Below are positions 52,836 through 62,591 of a stretch of 64,000 nucleotides of DNA, in pieces. The notes beneath the pieces are model-generated. The model was not told the origin of the DNA and made no database searches. It saw nothing but the letters and a program-made list of their open reading frames with translations. The position numbers and the translations under genes are program-made. Numbering within the stretch: position 1 is the first letter of the stretch; each line of letters opens with the position of its first letter. The DNA comes from Ruminococcus sp. (lineage in GTDB: Bacteria; Bacillota; Clostridia; Oscillospirales; Ruminococcaceae). Location of the stretch: NCBI GenBank assembly GCA_020861185.1, contig JAJBSV010000008.1:62001-126000 (forward strand). Reading direction: 5' to 3'.

Positions 52836-54326
52836 ATGTTCTACCAAAGTACAAGAAACAAGAATCTTCATCTTAGCTCTGCCGAGGCTATATCGCAGGG
52901 CATTTCGTCCGACGGAGGACTTTTCATTCCGTCAGAGGTTCCGACACTTAGCGAATCCGATCTGATTGCTCTTCAGGATATGAGTTATCCCGAGAAGGCT
53001 CCCTTCGTTCTGTCGAAATACCTCACCGATTTCACCGAAGCCGAACTGAGATATTGCGCCGAGGGTGCCTATAACACCAGGAATTTTGACAGCGAGAGCA
53101 TCATGGAGCTCGCTCACCTTTTTGATGGCAGATATATGCTCGAGCTCTGGCACGGTCCCACATGTGCCTTCAAGGATATGGCGCTTCAGATTCTGCCGTA
53201 TCTTTTGACTGTCTCTGTTAAGAAGCTCGGCATCGACAAGAAGGTTGTAATTCTCGTTGCAACCTCCGGCGATACCGGAAAAGCGGCGCTTGAGGGCTTC
53301 AAGGATGTAGAAGGTACAAGCATAATGGTCTTCTATCCGGCTTATGGTGTCAGCGCAATGCAGAAGCTCCAGATGACAACACAGGAAGGAAGCAATGTTT
53401 CAGTTTGCGCTATCGACGGCAACTTCGACGATGCCCAGACCGGTGTCAAGAAGATATTCACCGACAGCGAGGTTCTTAAGAAGCTTGATGACGGTGGAAT
53501 GATGTTCTCAAGCGCAAACTCTATAAACTGGGGCAGACTTGTTCCTCAGATTGTTTATTATGTATCATCCTATGTAGAGCTCGTTAAGGACGGCGAGATT
53601 AAGATGGGCGACAAGCTCAACTTCTGCGTTCCGACCGGCAACTTCGGCAATATTCTTGCGGCATACTATGCTAAGATGATGGGTGTTCCTGTAGGCAAGC
53701 TTATCTGCGCTTCCAACTCGAATAACGTTCTCACCGATTTTATCCGTACCGGTGTTTATGACAGAAACAGAAAGTTCTATACGACTATTTCTCCTTCTAT
53801 GGATATTCTTATCTCTTCGAACATCGAAAGACTTCTCTTCCTGCTTTCGGGTGGAGATGATGAATATATCAGAAGCCTCTATAAAGATTTGTCCGAAACC
53901 GGAAGATTCGAAGTTTCTGATGAAATCAAAGCTAAGCTCAGTGAGATATTCTATGCCGATTATTGCACCGATGAGGAAACCAAAGCACAGATAAACAGCG
54001 TCTTTGAGAAGTACTCCTACACTATGGATACCCACACAGCTGTAGCTTCGAAGGTTTACGAGAGCTATGCCAAGGCGACAGGTGACACCACAAAGACTGT
54101 CATTGCTTCTACCGCAAGCCCTTATAAGTTTTCTGCATCCGTGCTTGGTGCGCTCGGCTGTGATACCGATGGCGCCGATGAGTTTGAGATGGTAAAGCTT
54201 CTTGAGGAAAAGTGTGGAGTTCCAGCACCTGAGTCATTGGCATCCATCAAGAATAAGACCGTGAGATTCACAAATACCGTTGCTCCTGACAAGATGAGCG
54301 ATGCTGTTCTTGAATTCTTGTTCTGA
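52836..54326 (+). CDS. thrC: Threonine synthase
   Basis: PLP enzyme of 496 residues that converts O-phosphohomoserine to threonine. The PLP Lys lies in GPTCAFKDMALQ (about 107-118). SGDTGKAALEGF and the later PTGNFGNILAAYYAKMMG are the phosphate and cofactor-binding loops. The long form with an N-terminal YQSTRNKNLHLSSAEAISQGISSDGGLF segment matches the fungal/proteobacterial-type class. It is the last gene of the lepB operon, 21 bp after yraN with an AAAGGAG ribosome site. Confidence 0.94.
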   Translation: MFYQSTRNKNLHLSSAEAISQGISSDGGLFIPSEVPTLSESDLIALQDMSYPEKAPFVLSKYLTDFTEAELRYCAEGAYNTRNFDSESIMELAHLFDGRYMLELWHGPTCAFKDMALQILPYLLTVSVKKLGIDKKVVILVATSGDTGKAALEGFKDVEGTSIMVFYPAYGVSAMQKLQMTTQEGSNVSVCAIDGNFDDAQTGVKKIFTDSEVLKKLDDGGMMFSSANSINWGRLVPQIVYYVSSYVELVKDGEIKMGDKLNFCVPTGNFGNILAAYYAKMMGVPVGKLICASNSNNVLTDFIRTGVYDRNRKFYTTISPSMDILISSNIERLLFLLSGGDDEYIRSLYKDLSETGRFEVSDEIKAKLSEIFYADYCTDEETKAQINSVFEKYSYTMDTHTAVASKVYESYAKATGDTTKTVIASTASPYKFSASVLGALGCDTDGADEFEMVKLLEEKCGVPAPESLASIKNKTVRFTNTVAPDKMSDAVLEFLF

Positions 54327-54335
54327 AATAATGAA

Positions 54336-54366
54336 TCAGCATCAGACTGATTTAGTCTGATGCTGA
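54336..54366. terminator. Long hairpin between thrC and the DUF1540 gene
   Basis: A perfect 13-bp stem TCAGCATCAGACT/AGTCTGATGCTGA (54336-54348 with 54354-54366) with a 5-base loop. It lacks a good T tract on either strand but lies between two convergent genes. Confidence 0.65.
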
Positions 54367-54372
54367 ATAACC

Positions 54373-54543
54373 TTAAAAGCTTCTCGGCTTGAAGGTTTTG
54401 CACTCTGTCTGAGCGGAGCAGTTGGGATGCGAGCATCCGCAGGAGCAAACGTCGATCTTTCCTGCAACGCACTCCTTGGCTTCTCTGTTGTAGACGCATT
54501 CGGACACGTCGCACTTGATACCGTAAATTTTATCGTTTTCCAT
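54373..54543 (-). CDS. DUF1540 Cys-rich small protein
   Basis: A 56-residue protein with eight cysteines (IKCDVSECVYN at the start, ECVAGKIDVCSCGC in the middle, ECKTFKPRSF at the end). This matches the DUF1540 family of small Cys-rich clostridial and bacillar proteins, likely a metal-binding fold. The function is unknown. The ATG at 54543 is preceded by AAAGGA at 10 bases. It is convergent with thrC and divergent from the phosphoesterase gene. No confident promoter was seen. Confidence 0.85.
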   Translation of the reverse strand: MENDKIYGIKCDVSECVYNREAKECVAGKIDVCSCGCSHPNCSAQTECKTFKPRSF

Positions 54544-54665
54544 CTGTATTATTTCCTTTCGGACAGTATTAATCCATACAAAGACGGACTAAATGTATTA
54601 TTCCTCTTTGTCTGGATTATATTCTGCCTGAATGTTTGCTATTTTTTTAAGGATTGGTCGCCAAG

Positions 54666-55376
54666 ATGTCTTTGTTTGTTATCGCGGATTTGCATCTTTC
54701 TTTGTCATCGGATAAGCCGATGGATATATTCAGCGGTTGGAACAACTATGTCGACAGACTCCAAAGGAACTGGCAGAATGTCGTGAAGCCGGAGGATACG
54801 GTTGTCATTCCGGGGGATATCTCGTGGGTGATGGATCTGGAAAGTGCGCTCGAAGACTTCAAGTTTATAAGCAATCTGAACGGTCAGAAAATAATTCTCA
54901 AGGGCAATCACGATTACTGGTGGTCGACCAAAACCAAAGCTGATAAATTCTTGGCAGAGAATGGGATCAACAATATAAACTTTCTGCATAACAATCACTA
55001 TCGCTACGAGGATTTCGGAATCTGCGGTTCGAGGGGTTGGATTAATGATGGTAGCGAGCCTGCCGATGCTAAGGTAATAGCAAGAGAAGCACAGAGGCTT
55101 TCTTTGTCCATCCAAGGTGCTGTTGATGTGGGTCTGACACCGATAGTGTTCCTACACTATCCGCCTGTGTATGGCGAAGCGGAAAATCCGGATATACTTG
55201 AGGTCTTAAAGAAGTACGATATCAAGCTTTGTTTCTATGGACACCTTCACGGAAGGTCACACGGATTGGCAATAAACGGAGAGAAATATGGTATTAATTT
55301 CAGATTGATATCAAGTGATTATTTACAATTTATGCCCCTTAATATCACGGAAATTGTGCATAATTGCAAAAAATAA
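54666..55376 (+). CDS. Metallophosphoesterase
   Basis: A 236-residue calcineurin-like phosphoesterase. The metal-binding motifs appear in order: DLHLS (about 7), GDISW (about 48), GNHDYWW (about 81), then HYPP (about 163) and GHLHGRSHG (about 196-204). Substrate unknown. The start is taken as the ATG at 54666; the in-frame TTG four codons upstream abuts AAGGA too closely. It appears to be a single-gene unit between the DUF1540 gene and tig. Confidence 0.85.
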   Translation: MSLFVIADLHLSLSSDKPMDIFSGWNNYVDRLQRNWQNVVKPEDTVVIPGDISWVMDLESALEDFKFISNLNGQKIILKGNHDYWWSTKTKADKFLAENGINNINFLHNNHYRYEDFGICGSRGWINDGSEPADAKVIAREAQRLSLSIQGAVDVGLTPIVFLHYPPVYGEAENPDILEVLKKYDIKLCFYGHLHGRSHGLAINGEKYGINFRLISSDYLQFMPLNITEIVHNCKK

Positions 55377-55397
55377 TTTTGCCGTTTTATTATATGG

Positions 55398-55425
55398 TGC
55401 AAAGGGAATCAATATGTGCTATAAT
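55398..55425 (+). promoter_or_regulatory. Sigma-A promoter for tig-clpP-clpX
   Basis: A perfect TATAAT (55420-55425) with extended TGC. The weak TGCAAA (55398-55403) lies 16 bp upstream. Confidence 0.65.
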
Positions 55426-55507
55426 AAAAAGACGTATGAAAAACGCAGGAATCAAAGTATATTGCGCCTGCAGTTTTACATAAACAATAAAAAATCGGAG
55501 GTTCAGT

Positions 55508-56842
55508 ATGTTAAAAACAAAGAATCAAGTTGAGACTAACAAGTATGAATTGGAGATAGAGATTTCGCCTGAGGCGTTCGAAGACGCACTCCAGAGGGCT
55601 TATCTGAAGAATAAATCGAAAATCACCGTTGCCGGCTTCCGCCCGGGCAAAGCTCCCAGAAAGGTTATCGAGAAGGAGTACGGCGAGGCTTGCTTCTTCG
55701 AAGATGCCGCAAACGAGCTTTACGGTCCCGCGGTTGAAGAAGCTGTAAAGGAAGCGGAGCTTGATTTGGTTGCAACACCCGACGTCGAGATTACCGAAAT
55801 CTCCAAGGAAATCGGTATCAAGATGAAGGCTACCTGCACCGTCAGACCTACCATTGAGATTAAGGACTATCTCGGCATAAAGGCTACAAAGACTCTTCAT
55901 CCCGTTACCGAGCACGAGGTTGAGCATGAGATAGGTCATCTGCTCGAGAAGAACGAGAGAACCATCAGCATCGACTCAAGACCCTGCGAAATGGGCGACG
56001 ATGTAGTTATCGACTACGAAGGCTTCAAGGACGGCGTTCCGTTCGAGGGCGGCAAGGATGAAAACTTTACACTTTCTCTTGGAAGCGGTCAGTTTATTCC
56101 CGGCTTCGAGGAGCAGGTTGTCGGTCACAGTGTTGACGAAGAATTCGATATCAACGTCAAGTTCCCTGAGGAATATCATTCCGCTGAGCTTGCAGGAGCA
56201 GATGCTGTCTTCAAGATTAAGCTTCATGAGATTCAGAAGAAGGAGCTTCCCGAGTTTGACGACGATTTCGCAAAGGACACTTCTGATTTCGATACCGCTG
56301 AGGAACTTCGTGCGGATGTCAAGAAGCAGATTGAGGAGCACATGGAAGAGCATGTTCAGGCAGAAGCCGAGGATGCCGTTATGGACGCTCTTATTGAGAA
56401 GGTCGAGGGTGAGATTCCCGAAGTTATGTATGAGAACAAGATCAATGACATGGTCGATCAGCTCTCCGCAAGACTTCAGCAGCAGGGTATTCCGCTCGAT
56501 GTCTATCTCCAGTACACCGGTATGACCAATGAGTCTTTGAGAGAAACCTACAAGGAACCGGCTGAGAAGCAGGTTAAGTTGAGACTCGCTCTTGAAAAGA
56601 TTGTTGAGCTCGAGAATATCGAAGTCACCGACGAGGATATTGAGAAGGAGTATGCAGATATTGCTTCTTACTACGAGATGCCTGTTGACACTGTCAAGCA
56701 GTATATCTCTGTTTCCGACATCAAGGCTGACGTAAGCGTAGGCAAGGCTGCAGAGCTTGTCAAGGACAATGCGGTTATTGAAACCGTAACCGCCGAGCCT
56801 GACGAGGATGACGAGCACATCCATAATCATCTCTCTCATTGA
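55508..56842 (+). CDS. tig: Trigger factor
   Basis: Ribosome-bound chaperone and prolyl isomerase of 444 residues. The ribosome-docking loop GFRPGKAPRKV is at about 44-54. The FKBP-type PPIase domain runs about 150-245 (MGDDVVIDYEGFKDGVPFEGG, FTLSLGSGQFIPGFEEQVVGH). The C-terminal arms follow. The tail ends in an acidic and His-rich stretch (EPDEDDEHIHNHLSH). It starts behind GGAGG. The tig-clpP-clpX order is the standard one. The stop lies within the first unit of a 14-bp repeat array. Confidence 0.96.
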   Translation: MLKTKNQVETNKYELEIEISPEAFEDALQRAYLKNKSKITVAGFRPGKAPRKVIEKEYGEACFFEDAANELYGPAVEEAVKEAELDLVATPDVEITEISKEIGIKMKATCTVRPTIEIKDYLGIKATKTLHPVTEHEVEHEIGHLLEKNERTISIDSRPCEMGDDVVIDYEGFKDGVPFEGGKDENFTLSLGSGQFIPGFEEQVVGHSVDEEFDINVKFPEEYHSAELAGADAVFKIKLHEIQKKELPEFDDDFAKDTSDFDTAEELRADVKKQIEEHMEEHVQAEAEDAVMDALIEKVEGEIPEVMYENKINDMVDQLSARLQQQGIPLDVYLQYTGMTNESLRETYKEPAEKQVKLRLALEKIVELENIEVTDEDIEKEYADIASYYEMPVDTVKQYISVSDIKADVSVGKAAELVKDNAVIETVTAEPDEDDEHIHNHLSH

Positions 56843-56889
56843 GAGATTCTCACTGAGAGATTCTCGTTGAGAAATTCTCATTGAGAACA
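56834..56889 (+). repeat. Four 14-bp self-complementary tandem repeats between tig and clpP
   Basis: Units TCTCATTGAGAGAT, TCTCACTGAGAGAT, TCTCGTTGAGAAAT and TCTCATTGAGAACA follow each other without gaps. Each contains the inverted repeat TCTC...GAGA. The first unit includes the tig stop codon. Confidence 0.9.
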
Positions 56890-56931
56890 GCAAATTGTAT
56901 TGAACCATTGAATAAGTAAGGAGGTTATATA

Positions 56932-57522
56932 ATGGCTCTTGTACCAAACGTAATTGAACAGACAAGTCACGGCGAAAGATTTTACGACATCTTTTCACGT
57001 CTTTTGAATGACAGAATTATAGTCCTTTCCGACCAGGTCGATGACGCTACCGCAAGCATAGTAGTAGCACAGCTTTTGTTCCTTGAAGGACAGGATGCTG
57101 AGAAGGATATCTATCTTTACATCAACAGTCCCGGAGGCTCCATCACTGCAGGAATGGCTATTTACGACACAATGCAGTATGTCAAGTGCGACGTTTCCAC
57201 CATCTGTGTCGGTATGGCGGCTTCTATGGGAGCGGTGCTTCTTGCAGGGGGCGCGAAGGGAAAGAGAATTGCACTTCCAAACAGTGAGATTCTTATCCAC
57301 CAGCCTCTTATTGGTGGCGGCGGACTTTCCGGTCAGTGTACAGATATAAAAATTCAATCTGACCATATGGTTAAGACTCGCGAGAAGCTCAACCGTATTC
57401 TCGCTGAGTGTACCGGCAAGCCGATTGAAGACATAACCAGAGACACTGAAAGGGACAACTATATGACTCCCGAGGAAGCTTTGGAGTATGGTCTTATCGA
57501 CAAGATAATGGTAAGACAGTAG
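56932..57522 (+). CDS. clpP: ATP-dependent Clp protease proteolytic subunit
   Basis: A 196-residue serine protease subunit that forms the 14-mer chamber used with ClpX. The catalytic triad is Ser98 (GMAASMG), His123 (EILIHQP) and Asp171 (RDTERDNYM). The N-terminal [23 protein letters not shown] region is typical. It starts with ATG behind AAGGAGG and is separated from tig by the 14-bp repeat array. Confidence 0.97.
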   Translation: MALVPNVIEQTSHGERFYDIFSRLLNDRIIVLSDQVDDATASIVVAQLLFLEGQDAEKDIYLYINSPGGSITAGMAIYDTMQYVKCDVSTICVGMAASMGAVLLAGGAKGKRIALPNSEILIHQPLIGGGGLSGQCTDIKIQSDHMVKTREKLNRILAECTGKPIEDITRDTERDNYMTPEEALEYGLIDKIMVRQ

Positions 57523-57533
57523 AAGATGTCAGA

Positions 57534-57582
57534 CTGCCGAACCGTTCGGTGTTACAAAGATAACTGTTGAGCGGCTCGGCAG
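57534..57582 (+). other. Intercistronic hairpin between clpP and clpX
   Basis: CTGCCGAACCG (57534-57544) pairs with CGGCTCGGCAG (57572-57582) over 11 positions with one mismatch and a long loop. No clear T tract follows, so it may be an attenuator or processing site. Confidence 0.5.
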
Positions 57583-57609
57583 GATACTTTTAAGAAGGAG
57601 GAATCCTGG

Positions 57610-58866
57610 ATGCCGGGATCCGATGGCGGCGGCATGAAGAGATGCAATTTCTGCGGAAAGCCGGAAAGTCAGGTCAAGAGCCTGTTTTCTGCCGGTGATG
57701 TTCATATCTGCGACGATTGCGTCATGTTCTGCTACGACATACTTGAAGAAAGAAATTTAGTCGACACGAATGCGCGTAATTCTTCGGAAATTACGTTGAC
57801 AAAGCCGGTTGATATAAAGAAAGAGCTTGATAAATATGTTATCGGTCAGGATGAGGCGAAGCTTGCTCTCTCTGTTGCCGTGTACAACCACTATAAGAGA
57901 GTAATTTCGAGCGATAACGCCGATGATGTCGAAATTCAGAAGTCGAACGTCCTGCTTTTGGGACCGACCGGTGTTGGAAAGACCCTTCTGGCGCAGACAC
58001 TTGCCAGAACTCTTAATGTTCCGTTTGCTATTGCGGATGCTACAACGCTTACCGAGGCAGGATACGTCGGAGACGACGTTGAGAATGTTCTTCTGAGGCT
58101 TCTTCAGGCGGCAGACTATGATGTAAGCGCCGCTGAGCACGGAATTATCTATATTGATGAAATAGATAAGATAGCGAGAAAGTCCGAGAACACTTCAATA
58201 ACAAGAGACGTAAGTGGCGAAGGCGTTCAGCAGGCGCTTCTCAAGATTGTTGAAGGCACTGTTTCCAATGTTCCTCCACAGGGAGGAAGGAAGCATCCGA
58301 CTCAGGAATTTATTCAGGTCGATACCAAGAATATCCTATTCATCTGCGGCGGCGCATTCGATGGGCTTGAAAATATTATTCGCAGAAGAACAGATACATC
58401 CAAGCTTGGCTTCGGCGGAACGATTAACGAAAGTCAGAAGCTCGAGTCAAAGGAGGTTCTGAAGAAGGTAATCCCTCAGGACCTTGTAAGATTCGGCATG
58501 ATTCCCGAGTTGGTCGGAAGACTTCCGGTTGTGACCGTTCTTTCACCATTGGATGAGGAGGCGCTTGTGACAATTCTTTCCGAGCCGAAGAATTCTCTTG
58601 AGAAGCAGTATAAAAAGCTCTTTGATTATGACGATATAGACCTTGAGATTACCGATGAAGCGAAGGTTGAAATCGCAAAGAAGGCTCTCGAGCAAAAAAC
58701 CGGTGCAAGAGGACTTCGCTCCATAGTTGAGGGGATTCTCATGAAGTCAATGTTTGAGGCTCCGTCGGACCCGAGCATAGTGAGCATCGTAATTAACCCT
58801 GAGTGCGTAACCGAAGGGGCAGAGCCTGAAATAGTGAGAAAGTCTACGTCAGACAAAAAGAAGTAA
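57610..58866 (+). CDS. clpX: ATP-dependent Clp protease ATP-binding subunit ClpX
   Basis: AAA+ unfoldase of 418 residues. The N-terminal zinc-binding domain has CNFCGKPES...CDDC (about 13-42). Walker A is [12 protein letters not shown] (about 118-129), Walker [14 protein letters not shown] (about 178-190), and sensor segments and the C-terminal [15 protein letters not shown] arginine region follow. The pore-loop position reads AGYVGDDVE. Start ATG with AAGGAGGAATCC upstream. It delivers substrates to the clpP product encoded just upstream. Confidence 0.97.
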   Translation: MPGSDGGGMKRCNFCGKPESQVKSLFSAGDVHICDDCVMFCYDILEERNLVDTNARNSSEITLTKPVDIKKELDKYVIGQDEAKLALSVAVYNHYKRVISSDNADDVEIQKSNVLLLGPTGVGKTLLAQTLARTLNVPFAIADATTLTEAGYVGDDVENVLLRLLQAADYDVSAAEHGIIYIDEIDKIARKSENTSITRDVSGEGVQQALLKIVEGTVSNVPPQGGRKHPTQEFIQVDTKNILFICGGAFDGLENIIRRRTDTSKLGFGGTINESQKLESKEVLKKVIPQDLVRFGMIPELVGRLPVVTVLSPLDEEALVTILSEPKNSLEKQYKKLFDYDDIDLEITDEAKVEIAKKALEQKTGARGLRSIVEGILMKSMFEAPSDPSIVSIVINPECVTEGAEPEIVRKSTSDKKK

Positions 58867-58871
58867 ATTAT

Positions 58872-58917
58872 AAAGGGCGCACTTTCACGGCTTTCGGAGA
58901 AAATGTGCCCTTGTTTT
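58872..58917 (+). terminator. Terminator after clpX
   Basis: AAGGGCGCACTTTC pairs with the GAGAAAATGTGCCCTT region with small imperfections, followed by GTTTT. Confidence 0.75.
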
Positions 58918-58944
58918 ATAAATTCCAAAGAGAGGGGATATGAG

Positions 58945-60213
58945 ATGGCATCACCTTTAGCAGACAAAATAAGACCCAAGACTCTTGATGACGTGGTCGG
59001 ACAGTCGCATTTGCTTGGTAAGAACAAGCCGCTGAGACGCATTATCGAAAGCGGACATATCCCCAATATGATTTTCTACGGTCATTCCGGAATCGGAAAG
59101 ACGACTGTTGCAAGAATCATTGCCGACAATACAAATATGCGGATGTACAAGCTTAACGGCACATCCGCTTCGGTACAGGACATCAAGGATATAATCACTG
59201 ACGCCGATTCACTTTTCGGATATAACGGTATACTTTTGTATCTTGATGAGATTCAGTATCTGAATAAGAAACAGCAACAATCTCTTCTTGAGTACATAGA
59301 AAACGGAAAGATAACTCTTATATCCTCGACAACCGAGAATCCGTATTTCTCGGTCTATAATGCCATTATAAGCCGTTCGACTGTGTTTGAGTTTCTGCCT
59401 GTTCCACCGGACGAGATAGCTCCCGCAATCAAGCGAGCTTTCCAAATTTCCGCAGATGAGATGGGAAAAAAGCTCCGGCTTGAAGGCGGAGTTATCGAGC
59501 ATATTGCTCACGGTTGCGGCGGCGATGTCAGGAAGTCGATAAATACAGTCGAACTGTGTGTTTTGTCAGCTGATTCAGGCGACGATTGCATCACCGTAAC
59601 TCTTGAAAATGCAAAGCTTCTCACACAGAGGAGCAATATGCGTTATGACCGTGACGGCGACGAGCATTATAACATTCTGTCAGCATTACAGAAATCTATC
59701 AGGGGCTCTGATGAAAATGCCGCTCTTCACTATGCCGCACGGCTTATGGAAGCGGGGGATATAATCTCGCTTTCAAGAAGACTTCTTGTCATCGCTTGTG
59801 AGGATGTCGGTCTTGCTTATCCTCAGGCTATTTCCATTGTAAAGGCTTGTGTTGACAGTGCAATGCAGTTGGGGCTTCCAGAAGCGAGACTTCCGCTTGC
59901 CGAGGCTGTCATACTTCTTGCAACCGCTCCAAAATCAAACAGCGGAATCTGTGCCATAGATGAGGCTATCGCCGATATAAGAGCCGGTGATGCCGGAGAT
60001 ATCCCCGCTTATCTACAGGATGGTCACTATGCCGGCTCAAAAGAGCTTGGCAAAGCCCAAGGCTATAAGTACCCTCATTCCTATCCGAATTCATGGGTTG
60101 AACAGCAGTATCTGCCGGATAATCTTAAAGACAGGAAATACTATAACTATGGCGATAACAAAACCGAGCAAGCCGCAAAAGAATATTGGGATAAGATAAA
60201 GGGCAAAAAATAA
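58945..60213 (+). CDS. rarA: Replication-associated recombination protein RarA (MgsA)
   Basis: AAA+ ATPase of 422 residues related to clamp loaders, acting at stalled forks. LADKIRPKTLDDVVGQSHLLG opens the protein, Walker A is GHSGIGKTTVAR (about 44-55) and Walker B LYLDEIQYLNKKQQ (about 98-111). SSTTENPYFSVYNAIISRS and the C-terminal tetramerisation region (GDIISLSRRLLVIACEDVGLAYPQA) are typical. The ATG at 58945 lies after GAGAGGGG; an upstream in-frame start at 58903 lies inside the clpX terminator. Confidence 0.93.
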   Translation: MASPLADKIRPKTLDDVVGQSHLLGKNKPLRRIIESGHIPNMIFYGHSGIGKTTVARIIADNTNMRMYKLNGTSASVQDIKDIITDADSLFGYNGILLYLDEIQYLNKKQQQSLLEYIENGKITLISSTTENPYFSVYNAIISRSTVFEFLPVPPDEIAPAIKRAFQISADEMGKKLRLEGGVIEHIAHGCGGDVRKSINTVELCVLSADSGDDCITVTLENAKLLTQRSNMRYDRDGDEHYNILSALQKSIRGSDENAALHYAARLMEAGDIISLSRRLLVIACEDVGLAYPQAISIVKACVDSAMQLGLPEARLPLAEAVILLATAPKSNSGICAIDEAIADIRAGDAGDIPAYLQDGHYAGSKELGKAQGYKYPHSYPNSWVEQQYLPDNLKDRKYYNYGDNKTEQAAKEYWDKIKGKK

Positions 60214-60218
60214 AAGCC

Positions 60219-61136
60219 TTACTGAAATACCGTTTCTATGAGTCTTTGCGAACTGTCGGGCGAATACTGCCAGCGTTCAATTATACCGTCGGTAATAAAG
60301 TAGCGGTTTTCAAACCGAATCTGAGCATCCGAAACATCAACGATTATGAGCTTTATTTTCATCTTTTCCGGATTTATGGATTTAATGTAGACGCTTGCAG
60401 TCTGACCGACTTCGACTCCGTCTTTGGGCTCCGCGAGTCCTGCAAGGTTTGGCACAAGCTCAACGAAAATCCCATAGCTTTCAACGCTTCTCACGATTCC
60501 ACGGACTGTCTCACCGGCAGAGAACATCCCGGCATTCTCTTCCCAACTGCCTAAGAGCTCTTTATGGGATATGTAGAACTTGTCGCCGTCTGTACCCTTG
60601 TATACGACTTTTATTCTTTCTCCGATTGTAAATCTGTCAGCAGGGGAGGATATCCTTGAGACTGAAATCTCATCTATGGGTATCATCGACGGAATGCCAC
60701 AGCCTATATCGACAAAACAGCCGAACTGTTCAATGTGCGTGACTCTTGCGTCTATAATTTCACCGCTCGAAAGCTGTGAAAGATACTCGGATATGCACTT
60801 TTCCTGAGCTTTTCTTCTTGATAGAACAGCGGATATCGTTCCTTGATTTTCCGTTAATCCGATTACGTTGAACATAACCGGTCTTCCGACTCTTGATATT
60901 ATTGCGATGTCCTTTGTTTTTCCTTCGCTGATGCCTATTGCGCATTCTTCTCTTGGCATATAAGCGTTCATACATGGGAGATTGATGAGCAAATCATGCG
61001 AAGCGGTGCAAATGTCTGCTTTTGCTTCGAGGATTATCTCGTTTTCCATCGCTTTTTTTAAACTCTCGGGTGAACCGATGTATCCTGAATTTTCTGATTT
61101 TTTTATCAGATAGCCCTCCGGCGGAAATTTTATCAT
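60219..61136 (-). CDS. S1 RNA-binding domain protein
   Basis: A 305-residue protein with an N-terminal region unlike S1 (about 1-60), one degenerate S1 repeat (about 65-110) and two clear S1 OB-folds. The first covers about 123-195 (GEIIDARVTHIEQFGCFVDIGCGIPSMIPIDEISV); the second covers about 205-275 (GETVRGIVRSVESYGIFVELVPNLAGLAEPKDGVEVGQTASVYIKSI). It resembles the S1-like proteins encoded in clostridial genomes and could aid translation or RNA decay; the exact role is unknown. It converges with rarA with only 5 bp between stops and no visible terminator. Confidence 0.8.
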   Translation of the reverse strand: MIKFPPEGYLIKKSENSGYIGSPESLKKAMENEIILEAKADICTASHDLLINLPCMNAYMPREECAIGISEGKTKDIAIISRVGRPVMFNVIGLTENQGTISAVLSRRKAQEKCISEYLSQLSSGEIIDARVTHIEQFGCFVDIGCGIPSMIPIDEISVSRISSPADRFTIGERIKVVYKGTDGDKFYISHKELLGSWEENAGMFSAGETVRGIVRSVESYGIFVELVPNLAGLAEPKDGVEVGQTASVYIKSINPEKMKIKLIIVDVSDAQIRFENRYFITDGIIERWQYSPDSSQRLIETVFQ

Positions 61137-61225
61137 TAGTGAGCCTTCCTTTCCCTATCGGTGTTTCGACTGTTAAAATAATATGTTGCCTGAGATTTTT
61201 ATAGACCTAAGAGAGAAAGTCAATG

Positions 61226-61254
61226 TTGCGAAGTCGGGAATACTGTGCTATAAT
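61226..61254 (+). promoter_or_regulatory. Sigma-A promoter for DUF951-prfA-tsaC-coaE
   Basis: TTGCGA (61226-61231) and a perfect TATAAT (61249-61254) are 17 bp apart, with an extended TGC. Confidence 0.75.
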
Positions 61255-61297
61255 AGCATGTTGATTGAAATTAAGCGAGTGGGAGTGGGGATGAAAC

Positions 61298-61501
61298 ATG
61301 GATATCAGAAAAGGCGACGTTCTTATAATGAAGAAACCGCATCCATGCGGCTCCAACAGAATGAGGGTATTGCGTTCCGGAATGGACTTTAAGCTCAAGT
61401 GTGAGGGCTGTGGGCACGAGTTCATGATATTAAGATCCAAAGCTGAAAAGAACGTCAAGAGCATTAACACAGATGAAAGGGAAGCACCCGAAAAACGATA
61501 A
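61298..61501 (+). CDS. DUF951 domain protein
   Basis: A 67-residue protein of the DUF951 family. DIRKGDVLIMKKPHPCGSNRMRVLRSGMDFKLKCEGCGHEFMILRSKAEK includes Cys residues in HPCG and CEGCGH that probably bind zinc. The function is unknown. It sits behind GGGGA with its own promoter, 13 bp before prfA. Confidence 0.88.
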   Translation: MDIRKGDVLIMKKPHPCGSNRMRVLRSGMDFKLKCEGCGHEFMILRSKAEKNVKSINTDEREAPEKR

Positions 61502-61514
61502 AGGATGGATATGA

Positions 61515-62591
61515 ATGCTTGAAAAATTAGCCGCTTTGCTTGACAGATACAATGAAATAAACGAGCGATTGATGCAACCCGAAACAGCGGGAGGCGGCGA
61601 GCTTTACAGAAGCCTGATGAAGGAATACAATCAGCTTACTCCGATAATAGACGTGTACAAGGCATATCTTCGGGCGGAAGATGCAAAATCCGAGGCTGAG
61701 GAGCTTATAAAAAACGAAACAGACCCGGACTTTAAGCTCATGGCAGAAGAGCAGTTAAGGGAAGCAAAAGAAGAAATTGCGAGCACCACAGAACAGCTAA
61801 AGCTTCTTCTTTTGCCGAAAGATCCCAACGACTCAAGAAATGTTATAATAGAAATCCGTGCTGGTGCGGGAGGGGAGGAAGCCGCGCTCTTTGCGGGCTC
61901 GCTTTTCAGAATGTATACAATGTATTCCGATACAAAGAGATGGAAGACAGAGGTCTTAGGAGCAAACAGGACGGAGCTTGGAGGCTTCAAGGAGGTTTCT
62001 TTCTCTGTCGAAGGTGCGGGAGCATATTCACGCTTTAAGTATGAAAGCGGAGTTCACAGAGTCCAGAGGGTTCCGGAAACCGAGTCGCAGGGCAGAATCC
62101 AGACTTCTACGGCTACGGTTGCCGTTCTTCCGGAAGCTGAGAATGTCGAGCTTAATATTGACGATAAAGATTTGAAAATAGATGTGTTCAGAGCTTCAGG
62201 CGCAGGCGGTCAGCATATAAATAAGACCGAATCAGCGGTCAGAATCACACATCTTCCGACCGGAATGGTCGTTGAATGTCAGGATGAGCGCAGTCAGCAA
62301 AAAAATAAAGATAGGGCTATGAAGGTCCTTTGTTCAAGACTCCTTGAGATGAAGCAGGAGGAGCAGGACAAGGCAATCGCCGGCGAACGTCGCTCTCAGA
62401 TAGGGACGGGCGATCGCTCCGAGAGAATCAGGACCTATAATTTTCCCGAGGGCAGGGTCAGTGACCATAGAATCGGCTTGACGCTGTATAAGCTTGATTC
62501 TATATTGAATGGCGATTTGGACGAGGTGATTGACTCGCTTGCAACTGCCGATCAGGCGGCAAAGCTTGCCAAGCAAGCGGGTGAAATATGA
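61515..62591 (+). CDS. prfA: Peptide chain release factor 1
   Basis: A 358-residue class I release factor that reads UAA and UAG. The GGQ motif is at residues 231-233 ([23 protein letters not shown]). The RF1-type stop-recognition PxT reads PET in [10 protein letters not shown], where PAT is more usual; the middle position is variable. The N-terminal helical domain and the C-terminal [15 protein letters not shown] segment are intact. Its last bases overlap the next gene (ATGA). Confidence 0.96.
   Translation: MLEKLAALLDRYNEINERLMQPETAGGGELYRSLMKEYNQLTPIIDVYKAYLRAEDAKSEAEELIKNETDPDFKLMAEEQLREAKEEIASTTEQLKLLLLPKDPNDSRNVIIEIRAGAGGEEAALFAGSLFRMYTMYSDTKRWKTEVLGANRTELGGFKEVSFSVEGAGAYSRFKYESGVHRVQRVPETESQGRIQTSTATVAVLPEAENVELNIDDKDLKIDVFRASGAGGQHINKTESAVRITHLPTGMVVECQDERSQQKNKDRAMKVLCSRLLEMKQEEQDKAIAGERRSQIGTGDRSERIRTYNFPEGRVSDHRIGLTLYKLDSILNGDLDEVIDSLATADQAAKLAKQAGEI

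Noticed and set aside
55976..56998. A 340-codon open frame antisense to tig and the start of clpP
   Set aside because: It runs across two conserved genes and the repeat array; its sequence is Leu-rich shadow translation.
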